The translations under genes and the position numbers were made by a program. 64,000 nucleotides of DNA from contig NZ_CP072308.1 in the NCBI RefSeq assembly GCF_017726655.1, positions 1,240,001-1,304,000 of the forward strand. Reading direction: 5' to 3'. The notes below the pieces were generated by a model, which was not told the DNA's origin, ran no database searches, and saw nothing but the letters and a program-made list of their open reading frames with translations. This stretch comes from Agrobacterium tumefaciens. GTDB taxonomy: Bacteria; Pseudomonadota; Alphaproteobacteria; Rhizobiales; Rhizobiaceae. How positions within the stretch are numbered: the stretch's first letter is position 1; each line of letters begins with the position of its first letter. Positions 1 through 8,922 of this stretch are shown here, one piece after another.

Positions 1-1581
1 GGCGGTGATCTGTTCCAGCGCCGCGGCGGTTTCTTCGAGCGACGCAGCCTGCTGCTCGGTGCGACGGGAAAGATCGTCGGAAGCGGACGAGACCTCGTGT
101 GCGCCGCCGTTTACCGTCTGGACGGAGTGGCCAACGCTCGTGAGCGCATCCCGCAGCTGAACCACGGAGCTATTGAAATCATGCCGCAGCGCCTCGAATT
201 GCGGGGCAAGAGGCGTTGTGATTTCCGCCAGCATGTCGCCGGACGCCAGGCGGCGCAGGCCTTCTGCCAGCAAGCGGGTCGCCTGGTTGAGGCGCTCTTC
301 GGCCTCGGCCTCTGCCCGTTGCTGCAACGCGACGCGGTCGCGGTCGCTCTGTTCCCGGTTGGCATCGGCCTGCATTTCCAGTTCGCGTTTACGCAGCGCG
401 GCCTCGCGGAAGATTTCCACGGCACGCGCCATTTCGCCGATTTCGTCACCGCGACCTGCCCCCGACACGTCGATGGAGAGATTGCCGCTCGCAAGGCCCA
501 TCATCGTTTCACTCAGGCGAGAAATCGGACGGGTGACCCGCTTGGAGATCACGATCAGGCCGCCGATGCAGGCCAGAAAGGTCGCCAAGAAGACCGCGAG
601 ATAAACGAGTGCATTCGTAAAGGCTTCGGCCTTTCTTTGCTGGGCATTCGCATCCAGAAGAGCAATGGCGTCGGACGCGACTTTCGCGACGACGTCGATA
701 TTCTCGGTGACGGTGGTGCGCCAAGTATCGACGGTGAACGCCGGCGTGCGTCCGTTTGAGAGATCATCGACGAAGCGGGCCCGGCGAGCGGCGAAATCGC
801 CCTTAAAATAGGCATTTTCGGCAGCCGCATAAGCGGTCTTGAGCGATGCCGGGGTCGATTCATGCGCGATGAGGTCGCCGGTGATTTTCCAGGCAAACAG
901 CGCCGTGGCATCCAGGTTGCCGAGTTGCTGGATTTCCTGTGACGTGAGGGATCGTTGATCCGCAACGACAGTGTTGAGCATCACGGTGGCGCTGCCTGCA
1001 ACCGCGCGGGCTGCCCAGGCATTGGCCCGCAGCTGGATAATGCCGGTCAGCGTCTCGTCGAGAGACCAGATATGCCCTTCGAGGTCCGTCGATTCCTGCT
1101 CTATCGCGGTGAGCAATTCCGTGCCGAGCGCGAGGACTGTCTTGTCAATGCCCTTCTCGCGACGATCGAGCGGCAGGGTCAGATTGGAATCGATCCTGGT
1201 CCGCAGATCGACAAACCGCTGATAGGCGGATTTGACGCGCGCGACGCCTTCCTGCAACGCCGCATGATCGAGCGAAGCGGATTGCTCCAGAAAAGCATTG
1301 ACCGCAACATCCACACGCTGGCGTGCGGCGCGGGCCGTCGTGATGCTGCCGGTCGCCCGCGAGAGATCAACCGCCAGCGCCGAGGCGCTGTGACCACGCT
1401 CGGCGCGAAACGCCAGCAAGGCGTCGAATAGTTGCTTGTCGAGCGATGCGAGCTCTGCGACTTCGGAATAGTCGTGAAACTTCTTGAACGAAGTCCACAT
1501 TCCGTTTCCAACGAGCCCCGCCAGCGAAAGACTGATGACGAGAAATAAACCAATAAGAATATTACGTATCGTGAAAAACAT
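1..1581 (-). CDS. Methyl-accepting chemotaxis protein, C-terminus cut by window edge
   Basis: An open frame starts at the ATG at 1581 and runs off the left edge without a stop, giving 527 residues. Residues 7-27 form a first membrane helix. About 290 residues of predicted periplasmic helical sensor follow, then a second membrane helix at about 322-346. A HAMP segment follows (about 345-400, with the pattern TRPISRLSETMMGLASG). A second HAMP-like stretch precedes the start of the methylation helix, with an RRTEQQAASLEETAAA-type sequence near the edge. This is the classical chemoreceptor layout: ligand binding outside, signalling through CheW/CheA inside. The ligand is unknown. The signalling tip and stop lie outside the window. 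Confidence 0.9.
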   Translation of the reverse strand, partial: MFFTIRNILIGLFLVISLSLAGLVGNGMWTSFKKFHDYSEVAELASLDKQLFDALLAFRAERGHSASALAVDLSRATGSITTARAARQRVDVAVNAFLEQSASLDHAALQEGVARVKSAYQRFVDLRTRIDSNLTLPLDRREKGIDKTVLALGTELLTAIEQESTDLEGHIWSLDETLTGIIQLRANAWAARAVAGSATVMLNTVVADQRSLTSQEIQQLGNLDATALFAWKITGDLIAHESTPASLKTAYAAAENAYFKGDFAARRARFVDDLSNGRTPAFTVDTWRTTVTENIDVVAKVASDAIALLDANAQQRKAEAFTNALVYLAVFLATFLACIGGLIVISKRVTRPISRLSETMMGLASGNLSIDVSGAGRGDEIGEMARAVEIFREAALRKRELEMQADANREQSDRDRVALQQRAEAEAEERLNQATRLLAEGLRRLASGDMLAEITTPLAPQFEALRHDFNSSVVQLRDALTSVGHSVQTVNGGAHEVSSASDDLSRRTEQQAASLEETAAALEQITA

Positions 1582-1690
1582 GGACGGCTCCCATAGCCTT
1601 AAAATCAATGGGTAGACCTTGAAGCCGCTTTTATAAAATTGAATTAATACCGCCTGCTTTGTAGGGGTATTTTTCGCAGGTGCGAACAGG

Positions 1691-1718
1691 AAGGCCGCGG
1701 ACACATCGCCGCGGCCTT
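1691..1718 (-). terminator. Hairpin terminator of the class IV aminotransferase gene
   Basis: A perfect 10-bp stem (1691-1700 with 1709-1718) encloses an 8-nt loop, 22 nt beyond the stop codon at 1741. The stem is GC-rich and its base is AA/TT. It would end minus-strand transcripts before the chemoreceptor promoter. Confidence 0.65.
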
Positions 1719-1740
1719 TCTGTCTTGAAACAGCACCCTA

Positions 1741-2622
1741 TCAGGCGTCTGAGCCCCGACGCGCCCAGTCCATATAGAGATCGAGCGCCTTGCGGGCCAC
1801 GGGTCCCGCCTGCAACTCGCGATCGTCGAGCTTCACGACGGGGGACACCTTGGAATAATTGCCCGAGCAGAAAATCTCGTCCGCCTCACGAAAATCCTCA
1901 ACCGAAAGCGTTGCTTCGCGAACCTCGAACCCGGCCTGGCGCAGAAGGCCCATCACACGCGAGCGGGTGATGCCGGCAAGGAAGGTGCGGTTCGGCACGG
2001 GGGTGAATACGATCCCGTCCTTGACCATGAAGACATTGGCCGAAGCGGATTCGGCGACGTTGCCGTTCATGTCGCGCATCAGCGCATTGTCGAACCCGCG
2101 CGAGCGCGCTTCGATGATGGCGCGCCCGCTGTTCGGGTAGAGGCTTCCGGCCTTGGCGTCCGTCATTGCCGTTTCGGGCGACGGACGGCGCAACGGCGAC
2201 ACGGTGAGCGTCAACGGCTGGCCGGCATCCATCGGCGCCTCGAACAGGCAGAGCGCAAACCGGGTGGAGTTGGCATCCGGCGCCACGACGCTGCCCGGCA
2301 TGCCGTGTTCGGCCCAGTACATCGGCTTGATGTAGATCGCCATCTTGCCATCGAATTTCTTGACGCCCTCGAGCGCCAGCGCCTCGATCTCCTCGGCCGT
2401 CATGGTCGGCTTCATGCCCATGTTGGTGGCGGAGCGATTGACCCGCTGGCAGTGCAGATCAAGATCGGGTGCGACGCCATCGAACCAGCGTGCGCCGTCA
2501 AATACCGTGGAGGCCAGCCACATGGCATGCGAAGTCGGCCCGATGAGCGGCGGATTGCCGGGCAGCCATTGACCGTCAACATAGGTCCATGTGGTTGATC
2601 GGGGTGCGGTATCGACGCTCAT
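1741..2622 (-). CDS. Branched-chain amino acid aminotransferase family (class IV PLP) protein
   Basis: This 293-residue protein has the fold-type IV PLP aminotransferase pattern. The probable Schiff-base lysine is K157 in MTDAKAGSLYPN. Next come the family segment GFDNALMRDMNGNVAESASANVFMV (about 176-200) and a C-terminal stretch containing EIFCSGNYSKVSPV. The usual reaction is amino transfer between 2-oxoglutarate and leucine, isoleucine or valine in the cytosol. The same family includes D-amino acid aminotransferases and aminodeoxychorismate lyases, so the substrate is inferred. The ATG at 2622 follows a GGAGACC-like ribosome site. It stands alone, followed by a hairpin terminator. Confidence 0.85.
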   Translation of the reverse strand: MSVDTAPRSTTWTYVDGQWLPGNPPLIGPTSHAMWLASTVFDGARWFDGVAPDLDLHCQRVNRSATNMGMKPTMTAEEIEALALEGVKKFDGKMAIYIKPMYWAEHGMPGSVVAPDANSTRFALCLFEAPMDAGQPLTLTVSPLRRPSPETAMTDAKAGSLYPNSGRAIIEARSRGFDNALMRDMNGNVAESASANVFMVKDGIVFTPVPNRTFLAGITRSRVMGLLRQAGFEVREATLSVEDFREADEIFCSGNYSKVSPVVKLDDRELQAGPVARKALDLYMDWARRGSDA

Positions 2623-2960
2623 TGCGGTCTCCTGTGTCAGGCGTTTCCGGCTTGCGAAAACGCTCGGTCATTTTAGGTCTGGTGCATATCGGCGGGCTAA
2701 CGCTGCGCGCGCTCGGCCCCGACACGGGCTTTAAAATCGGCCGGAGTGAATGCCTCTGACCCTGGCAGGTCAAGGTTTAATTGCCGGGATTTTTGATTTT
2801 GATGGAAAATAACAAATCAATGAACCTGTGCGCATGTTTTATAAGGTGAAACAAAAGGTTGATGAATGAATTCATCACAATAATTCATCGATCCGATGAT
2901 GGCGGGGCCATGGCGCCCGTGCCATGCTGCGGATCTGACGGCAATCGGCAGGAGTAAATC
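2623..2960. other. Intergenic region between divergent aminotransferase and tam genes
   Basis: This is 338 bp without a convincing gene. Short open frames here have no ribosome site. The stretch 2790-2890 is AT-richer than its surroundings and probably carries the divergent promoters. A GGCAGGAG ribosome site lies just before tam. Confidence 0.5.
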
Positions 2961-3731
2961 ATGGTATGGTCCGCGCAACAATATCTCAAATTCGAAAACG
3001 AGCGGACGCGACCCGCGCGCGATCTCCTCGCCCAGGTGCCTCTGGAGCGGGTGTTGAACGGTTATGATCTCGGCTGCGGCCCCGGCAATTCCACCGAGCT
3101 TCTGACAGAGCGTTACGGCGTCAATGTCATCACCGGCATCGATAGCGATGACGACATGCTGGCAAAGGCGGTTGACCGGCTGCCGACCACCCGTTTCGGC
3201 AAGGCCGATCTTGCGCTTTGGAAGCCCGCGCAGAAAGCGGATTTGCTTTACGCCAACGCCGTTTTCCAATGGATACCGGACCATCTCGCCGTCCTGTCGC
3301 AACTGATGGACCATCTGGAGAGCGGCGGTGTTCTCGCCGTGCAGATGCCGGACAATCTGCAGGAGCCGACCCATATCGCAATGCATGAGACGGGTGACGA
3401 AGGGCCGTGGAAGGACAAATTTTCGGACGGTCGGCTGCGTCGCAAGCCGCTTCCCGCGCCTACGGCCTATTTCGATGCGCTTTCGCCAAAAGCTGCGCGG
3501 GTTGATGTCTGGCACACGATCTACAACCACCCCATGACAGATGCGGACAGCATCGTTGAGTGGGTGAAGGGCACGGGGCTGCGCCCCTATCTTGACGCAG
3601 CCGGTGAGGAAAACCGCGACGCTTTCCTCGCCGACTATAAAAGACGCATCACCGCAGCCTATCCGGCGATGGCGGATGGGCGGCTGCTCCTGCGCTTTCC
3701 GAGACTGTTTATCGTTGCAGTGAAAAAGTAA
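2961..3731 (+). CDS. tam: Trans-aconitate 2-methyltransferase
   Basis: This 256-residue SAM-dependent methyltransferase has the glycine-rich SAM loop [10 protein letters not shown] at about 36-45 and the acidic GIDSDDDML strand end. It also has the Tam-typical segments AVFQWIPDH and [12 protein letters not shown]. Tam methylates trans-aconitate, a spontaneous isomer of cis-aconitate that inhibits aconitase, so the role is metabolite repair beside the TCA cycle. The ATG follows GCAGGAG by 9 nt. The length matches characterised Tam proteins (about 252-256). The gene converges with the VOC gene, separated by 2 nt. Confidence 0.88.
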   Translation: MVWSAQQYLKFENERTRPARDLLAQVPLERVLNGYDLGCGPGNSTELLTERYGVNVITGIDSDDDMLAKAVDRLPTTRFGKADLALWKPAQKADLLYANAVFQWIPDHLAVLSQLMDHLESGGVLAVQMPDNLQEPTHIAMHETGDEGPWKDKFSDGRLRRKPLPAPTAYFDALSPKAARVDVWHTIYNHPMTDADSIVEWVKGTGLRPYLDAAGEENRDAFLADYKRRITAAYPAMADGRLLLRFPRLFIVAVKK

Positions 3732-3733
3732 CG

Positions 3734-4102
3734 TCAGCCCGCGAAAGCATAGACCCGCAGACGATGATGATCGGGGTCAACGGCGGTAAATGTGTAGCCG
3801 AAATCCATGGTCGATGGCGGCTGCAGAATGTCGATGCCCCTCGCCTTCCAGGCGGCGAAAATCTCGTCAACTCTAGTCTCATTTTCGACCCGGAACGCGA
3901 TCTCACCGCCGCCGCCGGTCATCGACGCCTTCGGCTCGACAGTGTGACGCGACCAGAGGCCGAGTTTCATGCCGGTTTCAAGTATGAAGAGGGCAAATGT
4001 CGGCGAGGCTTCGACAGGGTCGACGCCCAGGAGGTCCTTGTAGAATCCCGTGCTGGCGGGCGGATTGTCGACATAGAGGATGGTGAAGTCGGGATGGGTC
4101 AT
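3734..4102 (-). CDS. VOC-superfamily (glyoxalase/bleomycin-resistance fold) protein
   Basis: A small 122-residue protein with a single vicinal-oxygen-chelate domain. It has the opening strand FTILYVDNPPASTGFYKDLLG, the middle EIAFRVEN and the closing TAVDPDHHRLRVYA. Such proteins act as glyoxalases, dioxygenases or drug-binding proteins, usually as dimers; the substrate cannot be read here. The ATG at 4102 was chosen over an upstream in-frame ATG at 4144 because AGGAGA sits 5 nt before it and homologous domains begin there. The WYL regulator gene lies just upstream on the same strand, its stop 48 nt before this start. Confidence 0.8.
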   Translation of the reverse strand: MTHPDFTILYVDNPPASTGFYKDLLGVDPVEASPTFALFILETGMKLGLWSRHTVEPKASMTGGGGEIAFRVENETRVDEIFAAWKARGIDILQPPSTMDFGYTFTAVDPDHHRLRVYAFAG

Positions 4103-4150
4103 GGCTATTCTCCTGTGTTGCGGATGAACGGTTTCTAGACCCAACTCCTG

Positions 4151-4858
4151 TCAGATTTTGTCAGCATACTCACGCCGGCGCTGTTTTTCCCGCTCGCGCC
4201 ATTCCTTCAGCAATGCCTGACGACGGCGCGGGTAACGGCTGTCGAGAGGGCGGAAATCTTCTATGCGGTCGGCCCGGAAACTGCGGTAGTCCTGCCGTGT
4301 CTCGCACCAGCCCAGCACCACCCGCACCAGATCGAAAAAGGCGAGTGCGAAGGGCCAGACAACGCGCTCCGTCAGCTCGCCCTTTTCGTCGCGGTAAGTC
4401 ATGACGACCTTGGTTTCCTTGCGGATCACCTCGCGGATGACGGCGAGGTCGATGTGGAGCGCGGCGACGCCCTGACCGGGGCCAATCAACAGCGTGGAAT
4501 GATCCAGTTCCTCGCGCAGCGCATCCGGCAAAACGGCGCCGATCTTGACCAGCGCCGCCCGGGCAGCCTCCGCCAGCCGCGCATCGGCGCGACCCGCCAC
4601 CCAGCGGGAGCCGAGCACCAGCGCTTCGATCTCCTGCTGGGAAAACATCAGCGGCGGCAACAGGAAACCCGGACGCAACACGTAACCCACCCCGGCTTCG
4701 CCCTCGATATCGGCCCCCTGCGCCTGCAACGTCGCGATGTCACGGTACAGCGTGCGCAGGCTGACGCCGGTCCGAGCGGCAAGAAAGGTGCCGCTGACCG
4801 GCATGCGGTGAGACCGCAGGATCTGCAAGAGATCAAGGAGCCGCTGTGAGCGTGACAC
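4151..4858 (-). CDS. YafY-type transcriptional regulator with HTH and WYL domains
   Basis: The start is taken as the GTG at 4858, with GGAG 9 nt upstream, giving 235 residues. The frame stays open upstream to 5041, but that part is unlike the family. Residues about 3-60 form a DeoR/HTH_11 winged helix (SRSQRLLDLLQILRSHRMPVSG, then GVSLRTLYRDIATL). Residues about 75-225 hold the WYL ligand-sensing domain, with CETRQDYRSFRADRIEDFRPL near its end. WYL regulators sense small or nucleic-acid ligands. Target genes are unknown; the divergent aldo/keto reductase and the downstream VOC gene are natural candidates. Confidence 0.85.
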   Translation of the reverse strand: MSRSQRLLDLLQILRSHRMPVSGTFLAARTGVSLRTLYRDIATLQAQGADIEGEAGVGYVLRPGFLLPPLMFSQQEIEALVLGSRWVAGRADARLAEAARAALVKIGAVLPDALREELDHSTLLIGPGQGVAALHIDLAVIREVIRKETKVVMTYRDEKGELTERVVWPFALAFFDLVRVVLGWCETRQDYRSFRADRIEDFRPLDSRYPRRRQALLKEWREREKQRRREYADKI

Positions 4859-5064
4859 GTGATGTTTCTCCGTTGCGTCTGCCGGGTCCGGTGACGGCAT
4901 TCCAGCGCCAGACTGGTAACGCCGGACAGGGCTACCCGCAATGGATGCCATGAGCCGCGAATGCAAAACCTTGAAACCGATGGCACTGACACCAGTTAGT
5001 AACGGAACGCCCCACCGCCGGCTTTCCTGCCGGTCCATCAAGTCAATGACAGGAGAGACATTCC

Positions 5065-5892
5065 ATGTATCACGTCAACGCGAATGGTGCTGATATTCCC
5101 GCACTTGGTTTCGGCACCTTCCGCATTCCGGAAGACGATGTCAGGCGCATTCTGCCGGAAGCGCTGAAGCTTGGTTTCCGCCATGTCGATACGGCCCAGA
5201 TCTACAAGAACGAAGGCGCTGTCGGAGAGGTCATCGCCCAATCCGGCATTTCCCGGCATGATATATTCCTGACCACCAAGGTCTGGGTGGACCGCTATCG
5301 CCACGATGATTTTCTCGCTTCCGTCGATGAAAGCCTTGCGAAACTGAAGACCGACTATGTCGACCTTTTGCTGCTGCACTGGCCAAAAAGCGATGTGCCG
5401 CTTGCCGAACGCATGGGCGCGCTGAACGCGGTGCGCAAGGCCGGCAAGGCGCGCAATATCGGCATTTCCAACTTCAACGTGGCACTGACCGAAGAGGCGG
5501 TGAAGCTGTCCGACACGCCGCTTGCCACCAACCAGATCGAATATCACCCCTATCTAGACCAGACGAAGGTGATCGCGGCCGCACGCAAACACGGAATGTC
5601 GGTGACGGCCTATTATCTGATGGCCGATGGCAAGGTGCCGAACGATCCTGTTCTCAAGGACATTGGCGCGAAGCACGGCAAGACCGCCGCGCAGGTGGCC
5701 CTGCGCTGGGCGGTGCAGCAGCCGGATATCGTGGCGCTTTCCAAGACGGCGACGGAAAGCCGCCTGAAGGAGAACTTCGACATCTTCGATTTTGCGCTGG
5801 CGGAAGAGGAAATGCAGGCGATCCACGCGCTCGCCAAGCCGGATGGCCGCATCGTCAATCCGGGCCATCTCGCGCCCGACTGGGACGACTGA
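5065..5892 (+). CDS. Aldo/keto reductase (2,5-diketo-D-gluconate reductase type)
   Basis: This 275-residue AKR has the (beta/alpha)8 signatures GFRHVDTAQIYKNEGAVGEVI (about 38-58), with the catalytic Asp and Tyr, and DYVDLLLLHWPKS, with the catalytic His. The nucleotide-binding end SKTATESRLKENFDIFDF (about 228-245) is also present. It should reduce aldehydes or ketoses with NADPH in the cytosol. The length fits the DkgA/DkgB subgroup. GACAGGAGAGAC precedes the ATG. It is divergent from the WYL regulator, which may control it. The physiological substrate is not evident. Confidence 0.88.
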   Translation: MYHVNANGADIPALGFGTFRIPEDDVRRILPEALKLGFRHVDTAQIYKNEGAVGEVIAQSGISRHDIFLTTKVWVDRYRHDDFLASVDESLAKLKTDYVDLLLLHWPKSDVPLAERMGALNAVRKAGKARNIGISNFNVALTEEAVKLSDTPLATNQIEYHPYLDQTKVIAAARKHGMSVTAYYLMADGKVPNDPVLKDIGAKHGKTAAQVALRWAVQQPDIVALSKTATESRLKENFDIFDFALAEEEMQAIHALAKPDGRIVNPGHLAPDWDD

Positions 5893-5916
5893 GGCAACGG
5901 GGCTATGGGTCCCGTC

Positions 5917-6528
5917 TTATCGCTCGGTCAGGGCCAGCTTCGCCCCCAGCGCCACGAAAGCGGCGGCGAAGCTGCGCCTCAGCCAGGCGAGGACCGCCGG
6001 ACGTGACACCACCTGCCGCCGGATCGAGGCGGCAAAGCAGCCATAAAGCGTAAAGACAAGAAGCGTCAGGGCCATGAAGACCAGCCCGAGTTCGGCCATG
6101 CGCCATGTCGGAACAATCTCATCCGGCGCGATAAACTGCGGCAGGAAAGCGAAAAAGAAGATCGAGAGTTTCGGGTTCAGCAGATTGATAAGGATCGCCT
6201 CGCCGATGACGCGGGTGGCTTTCTGCGGCGCTTTGGCATCGTCGATCTTCAGCGCACCACCCTCGCGTAGCGTGTTCCATGCCATGTAGAGGAGATAGGC
6301 GACACCGAGATATTTCACGATGCCGAAGGCGAGCGCGCTGGTGTGCAGGATGGCGGCAAGGCCGGTGATGGCGGCGAGCAGATGCGGCACGATGCCGAGT
6401 GTGCAGCCTAGGGCCGCAACCACGCTCGCCTTTGCCCCCTGCGAAAGGCCGGCCGCCAACGTGTAGACCACGCCGGTTCCGGGAGAGGCGGCGACGATGA
6501 AGGATGTGATGAGGAATTCAGGTGTCAT
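5917..6528 (-). CDS. LysE/RhtB-family amino acid exporter
   Basis: A 203-residue membrane protein with the family N-terminus MTPEFLITSFIVAASPGTGVVYTLAAGLSQG. About six hydrophobic helices follow, including FGIVKYLGVAYLLYMAW and LLNPKLSIFFFAFLPQF, which are hallmarks of LysE/RhtB carriers. It likely exports an amino acid or a derivative. The ATG at 6528 starts at the conserved N-terminus; the frame extends upstream to 6621 but those residues are hydrophilic and unlike the family. The AraC regulator lies upstream on the same strand, an arrangement often seen for LysE exporters. A palindromic repeat copy lies between them. Confidence 0.85.
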   Translation of the reverse strand: MTPEFLITSFIVAASPGTGVVYTLAAGLSQGAKASVVAALGCTLGIVPHLLAAITGLAAILHTSALAFGIVKYLGVAYLLYMAWNTLREGGALKIDDAKAPQKATRVIGEAILINLLNPKLSIFFFAFLPQFIAPDEIVPTWRMAELGLVFMALTLLVFTLYGCFAASIRRQVVSRPAVLAWLRRSFAAAFVALGAKLALTER

Positions 6529-6625
6529 GGTGCGGGTCTGTCCTCTTGGGGTGGAGGACGGGAGCATGATGGTGCGCGGGGTGGGTGTCTTGGATGAAAT
6601 TGCAGCGCCACATCCGCACACCGTT

Positions 6626-6729
6626 ACCCGAGCCGGGGTCCAGCGTGGTCAGGTCCTTGACCACGAAGGACTCCTATCACGCCGCAGACGCGCCGTGGCT
6701 GGATGCCGGATCTAGTCCGGCATGACGGA
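6626..6729 (-). repeat. Palindromic intergenic repeat, copy A (diverged)
   Basis: This is a degenerate member of the repeat family seen intact at 29909, 47070 and 51524. It keeps the right end (GGCTGGATGCCGGATCTAGTCCGGCATGACGG). Its inner hairpin arm is different but still self-complementary (GTGGTCAGGTCCTTGACCAC, 6644-6663). It lies between the AraC and LysE genes. Strand labels are relative: copies B and D are called +, and A, C and E show the inner hairpins in reversed order. Confidence 0.7.
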
Positions 6730-6741
6730 AGAGAGCAAAGA

Positions 6742-7551
6742 TCAACCAGCCGCCGCCGCCCGATAGACCGCCGGCGTCACCCCGAATTGGCGCACGAAAA
6801 CGCGGTTCAGATGGCTTTGGTCGGCAAAACCGGCGACGAAGGCCGCCTCGGCGGGCGGGGTGCCCTTGGCCAGCGCATGTCGCGCCAGATGCACGCGGCG
6901 CTGGAGAAGATAGCTGTGCGGCGTCAGCCCCGTCGCCCTGGCGAAAGCGCGCAAGAAGCGGAACTGGCTCATGCCGGCTTCCTCAGCCAGATCGGCAAGG
7001 CGGAACGGCCGGGAAGGCTCGTCATCGATGCGGTTTTTCGCACGCCTGATGATCGCAGGCACGGCCAAGACAGGTGGATTGGCAGCCTTCTCCATGGCAT
7101 CCCCCAGCAGCATCAGCAGCGTCTCCTCGGAAAGGAGAGTTTCGCCCGGCCGCTCATTTGCCGTCACGGCTGAAAAGACAGCGTTGAAGCGCTGGGCCAG
7201 AGGTCTCGACTCCACGGGATGGACGAATTCGAAGGTGCCGCTGTCCTTCCCGCTGAGATCGGCAATGGCACGTTGAACGATATCGATGTCGAGATAAAGC
7301 ATCCGCCAGGCGCGGCCGCCCTCCCCGAGCGGAATACCGTCGTGCACCTCGCCCGGGTTGACGGTGATGACCTGGCCGGCGCCCGCTTCCACCACGCCGC
7401 GGCCGGAGAGGGATTTCTGTGCGCCGCGATGGATGAGACCGATACCAAATTGATCATGCATATGGCGCGGAAAGGAACGGTCACTATCCGCCACCACGGC
7501 GGCAACGCCGGGCAGTATCGTTTTCGGCATCAGGAACCGGCCTTGGGCCAT
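6742..7551 (-). CDS. AraC-family transcriptional regulator with cupin-type sensor
   Basis: This 269-residue protein starts with an AraC-binding cupin (about 15-150, with FPRHMHDQFGIGLIHRGAQ and the ITVNPGEVHDG strand). It ends with a double helix-turn-helix (about 165-265, with RLADLAEEAGMSQFRFLRAFARATGLTPHSYLLQRR and GFADQSHLNRVFVRQFGVTP). These regulators bind small molecules and activate adjacent genes. The next gene downstream, a LysE-type exporter on the same strand, is the probable target. An alternative start lies 7 codons in. The ligand is unknown. Confidence 0.88.
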   Translation of the reverse strand: MAQGRFLMPKTILPGVAAVVADSDRSFPRHMHDQFGIGLIHRGAQKSLSGRGVVEAGAGQVITVNPGEVHDGIPLGEGGRAWRMLYLDIDIVQRAIADLSGKDSGTFEFVHPVESRPLAQRFNAVFSAVTANERPGETLLSEETLLMLLGDAMEKAANPPVLAVPAIIRRAKNRIDDEPSRPFRLADLAEEAGMSQFRFLRAFARATGLTPHSYLLQRRVHLARHALAKGTPPAEAAFVAGFADQSHLNRVFVRQFGVTPAVYRAAAAG

Positions 7552-7621
7552 GAAAGCGCACGCTCCGCGGGAAAGAGCGCGACGCTATCACAGGATGCTG
7601 CCATACGACAGTTGTTACCGT

Positions 7622-8380
7622 TTACGGATGCATGTGGTTGATCATGGCGAAGACCTGATCGAAATTGCCGTTCCGCGCGGCAAACCGCAGCGGCTTGCAG
7701 CGTTCCACCACCACTTCCTTCTCATCCGGGCGATTTTCGAGGATATCCATGACCTCGGAAATGAAGGCGTGGAGCGGCATTGCTCTTTCATCCTTCGCCT
7801 GGCCCTCACCCATCAGCGTCGTCTGCACGTATGGCGGCACGATTTCGATGACCTCAACCGGCGTCTCCTTCAACTGCTCGCGCAGCGCGACCGAATAGGC
7901 ATGGATGGCGGATTTGGTGGCGCTGTAGGTGGGGGTCAACACCATGGGCACAAAGGCCAGGCCTGAGGAGACCGTCAGCACCGTTGCAGCAGGCTGCTTA
8001 AGGAAATGCGGCAAAAGCGCCGCTGTCAGGCGGATGGGTGCGAGGAGATTGGTGGCGACGGTTTCTTCGGCCGTCTCCAGATAATCAGGTGCTGCGGCGA
8101 TGTCTTCCGGCCGCATGATGCCGGCATTGTTGATGACGGCATTCAGGGTCGGATGGGCCTTTACCAGAGCTTCGGCAAACGCGCGGATGCCTGCGGCGTC
8201 CGTCGCGTCCATCACCATCGAGGCCATGCCGGGATTGGCGGCCGTCACCTCGTCGAGCGCGGCCTTGCGACGGCCGGAAATGATGACCCTGTTGCCGGCC
8301 TTGTGAAAGGCTTCCGCGAGCGCCCGGCCGATGCCGGAGCCGCCGCCGGTGATGAGAATGGTATTGCCAGAGATTTTCAT
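7622..8380 (-). CDS. Short-chain dehydrogenase/reductase (DltE-like)
   Basis: A 252-residue SDR with the cofactor motif TGGGSGIG (11-18), NNAG (84-87), catalytic Ser in VSSG (about 138-139) and YSATK (Y152, K156). R37-R38 after the second strand suggest NADPH preference. The specific substrate cannot be inferred. It is divergent from the HxlR regulator, which is a common pairing for SDRs of this type, so control by that regulator is likely. AAGGATGTTCCC precedes the ATG at 8380. Confidence 0.88.
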   Translation of the reverse strand: MKISGNTILITGGGSGIGRALAEAFHKAGNRVIISGRRKAALDEVTAANPGMASMVMDATDAAGIRAFAEALVKAHPTLNAVINNAGIMRPEDIAAAPDYLETAEETVATNLLAPIRLTAALLPHFLKQPAATVLTVSSGLAFVPMVLTPTYSATKSAIHAYSVALREQLKETPVEVIEIVPPYVQTTLMGEGQAKDERAMPLHAFISEVMDILENRPDEKEVVVERCKPLRFAARNGNFDQVFAMINHMHP

Positions 8381-8483
8381 GGGAACATCCTTCGCTTGTT
8401 GGGTGAAACGAAGTTAGCTATGATACTCTCTAATCGAAAGTAGGCACCCGAAAGATTTATACTTACCTGAAGGAGAGTGTGTG

Positions 8484-8915
8484 ATGAAGCGCCATGCGGC
8501 AGATGCGATTATCGAAAGCAAACGCAGGTTTCCGCCCCCCACGGATACCGATCCGGTCATCGAGGCGCTGGTTCAGGATATTATCGCCAAGGTGGCGGAC
8601 AAATGGACGATGCTCATTCTCGAAGTGCTGGAGGAGCATGGCACGCTACGCTTTACGCAGATCGGCAAACTGGTTGGCAATATCAGCCAGAAGATGCTGA
8701 CGAAAACGCTAAGACAAATGGAAAGCGACGGGCTGGTGCGCCGCACCGTTCACCCGGTCATTCCGCCGCATGTGGATTATGCTTTGACGACCCTCGGCCG
8801 CACGCTGGGCAGCGCCTTCTGCGGCGTCTGGATATGGGCGGAAACGCACCATGCCGAAATAGAAGAGGCGCGGCGACGGTTCAACGAACAGCCGCCGCGC
8901 CCCGCGATGGAATAA
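8484..8915 (+). CDS. HxlR-family winged-helix transcriptional regulator
   Basis: About 143 residues with the HxlR core: DKWTMLILEVLEEHGTLRFTQIGKLVGNISQKMLTKTLRQMESDGLVRRTVHPVIPPHVDYALTTLG spans about 35-105. HxlR proteins are dimeric DNA-binding sensors of electrophiles or quinones. An ATG at 8484 with AGGAGA 7 nt upstream is preferred over the GTG at 8481. It is divergent from the SDR gene. The 100-bp gap, with its TA-rich stretch around 8410-8460, should hold a shared operator. No conserved cysteine is near the N-terminus, so the sensing mechanism is open. Confidence 0.88.
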   Translation: MKRHAADAIIESKRRFPPPTDTDPVIEALVQDIIAKVADKWTMLILEVLEEHGTLRFTQIGKLVGNISQKMLTKTLRQMESDGLVRRTVHPVIPPHVDYALTTLGRTLGSAFCGVWIWAETHHAEIEEARRRFNEQPPRPAME

Positions 8916-8922
8916 GTTCGGC

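Noticed and set aside
4859..5041. N-terminal extension of the WYL regulator
   Set aside because: The sequence is unlike the family, and the GTG at 4858 has a ribosome site at the conserved start.
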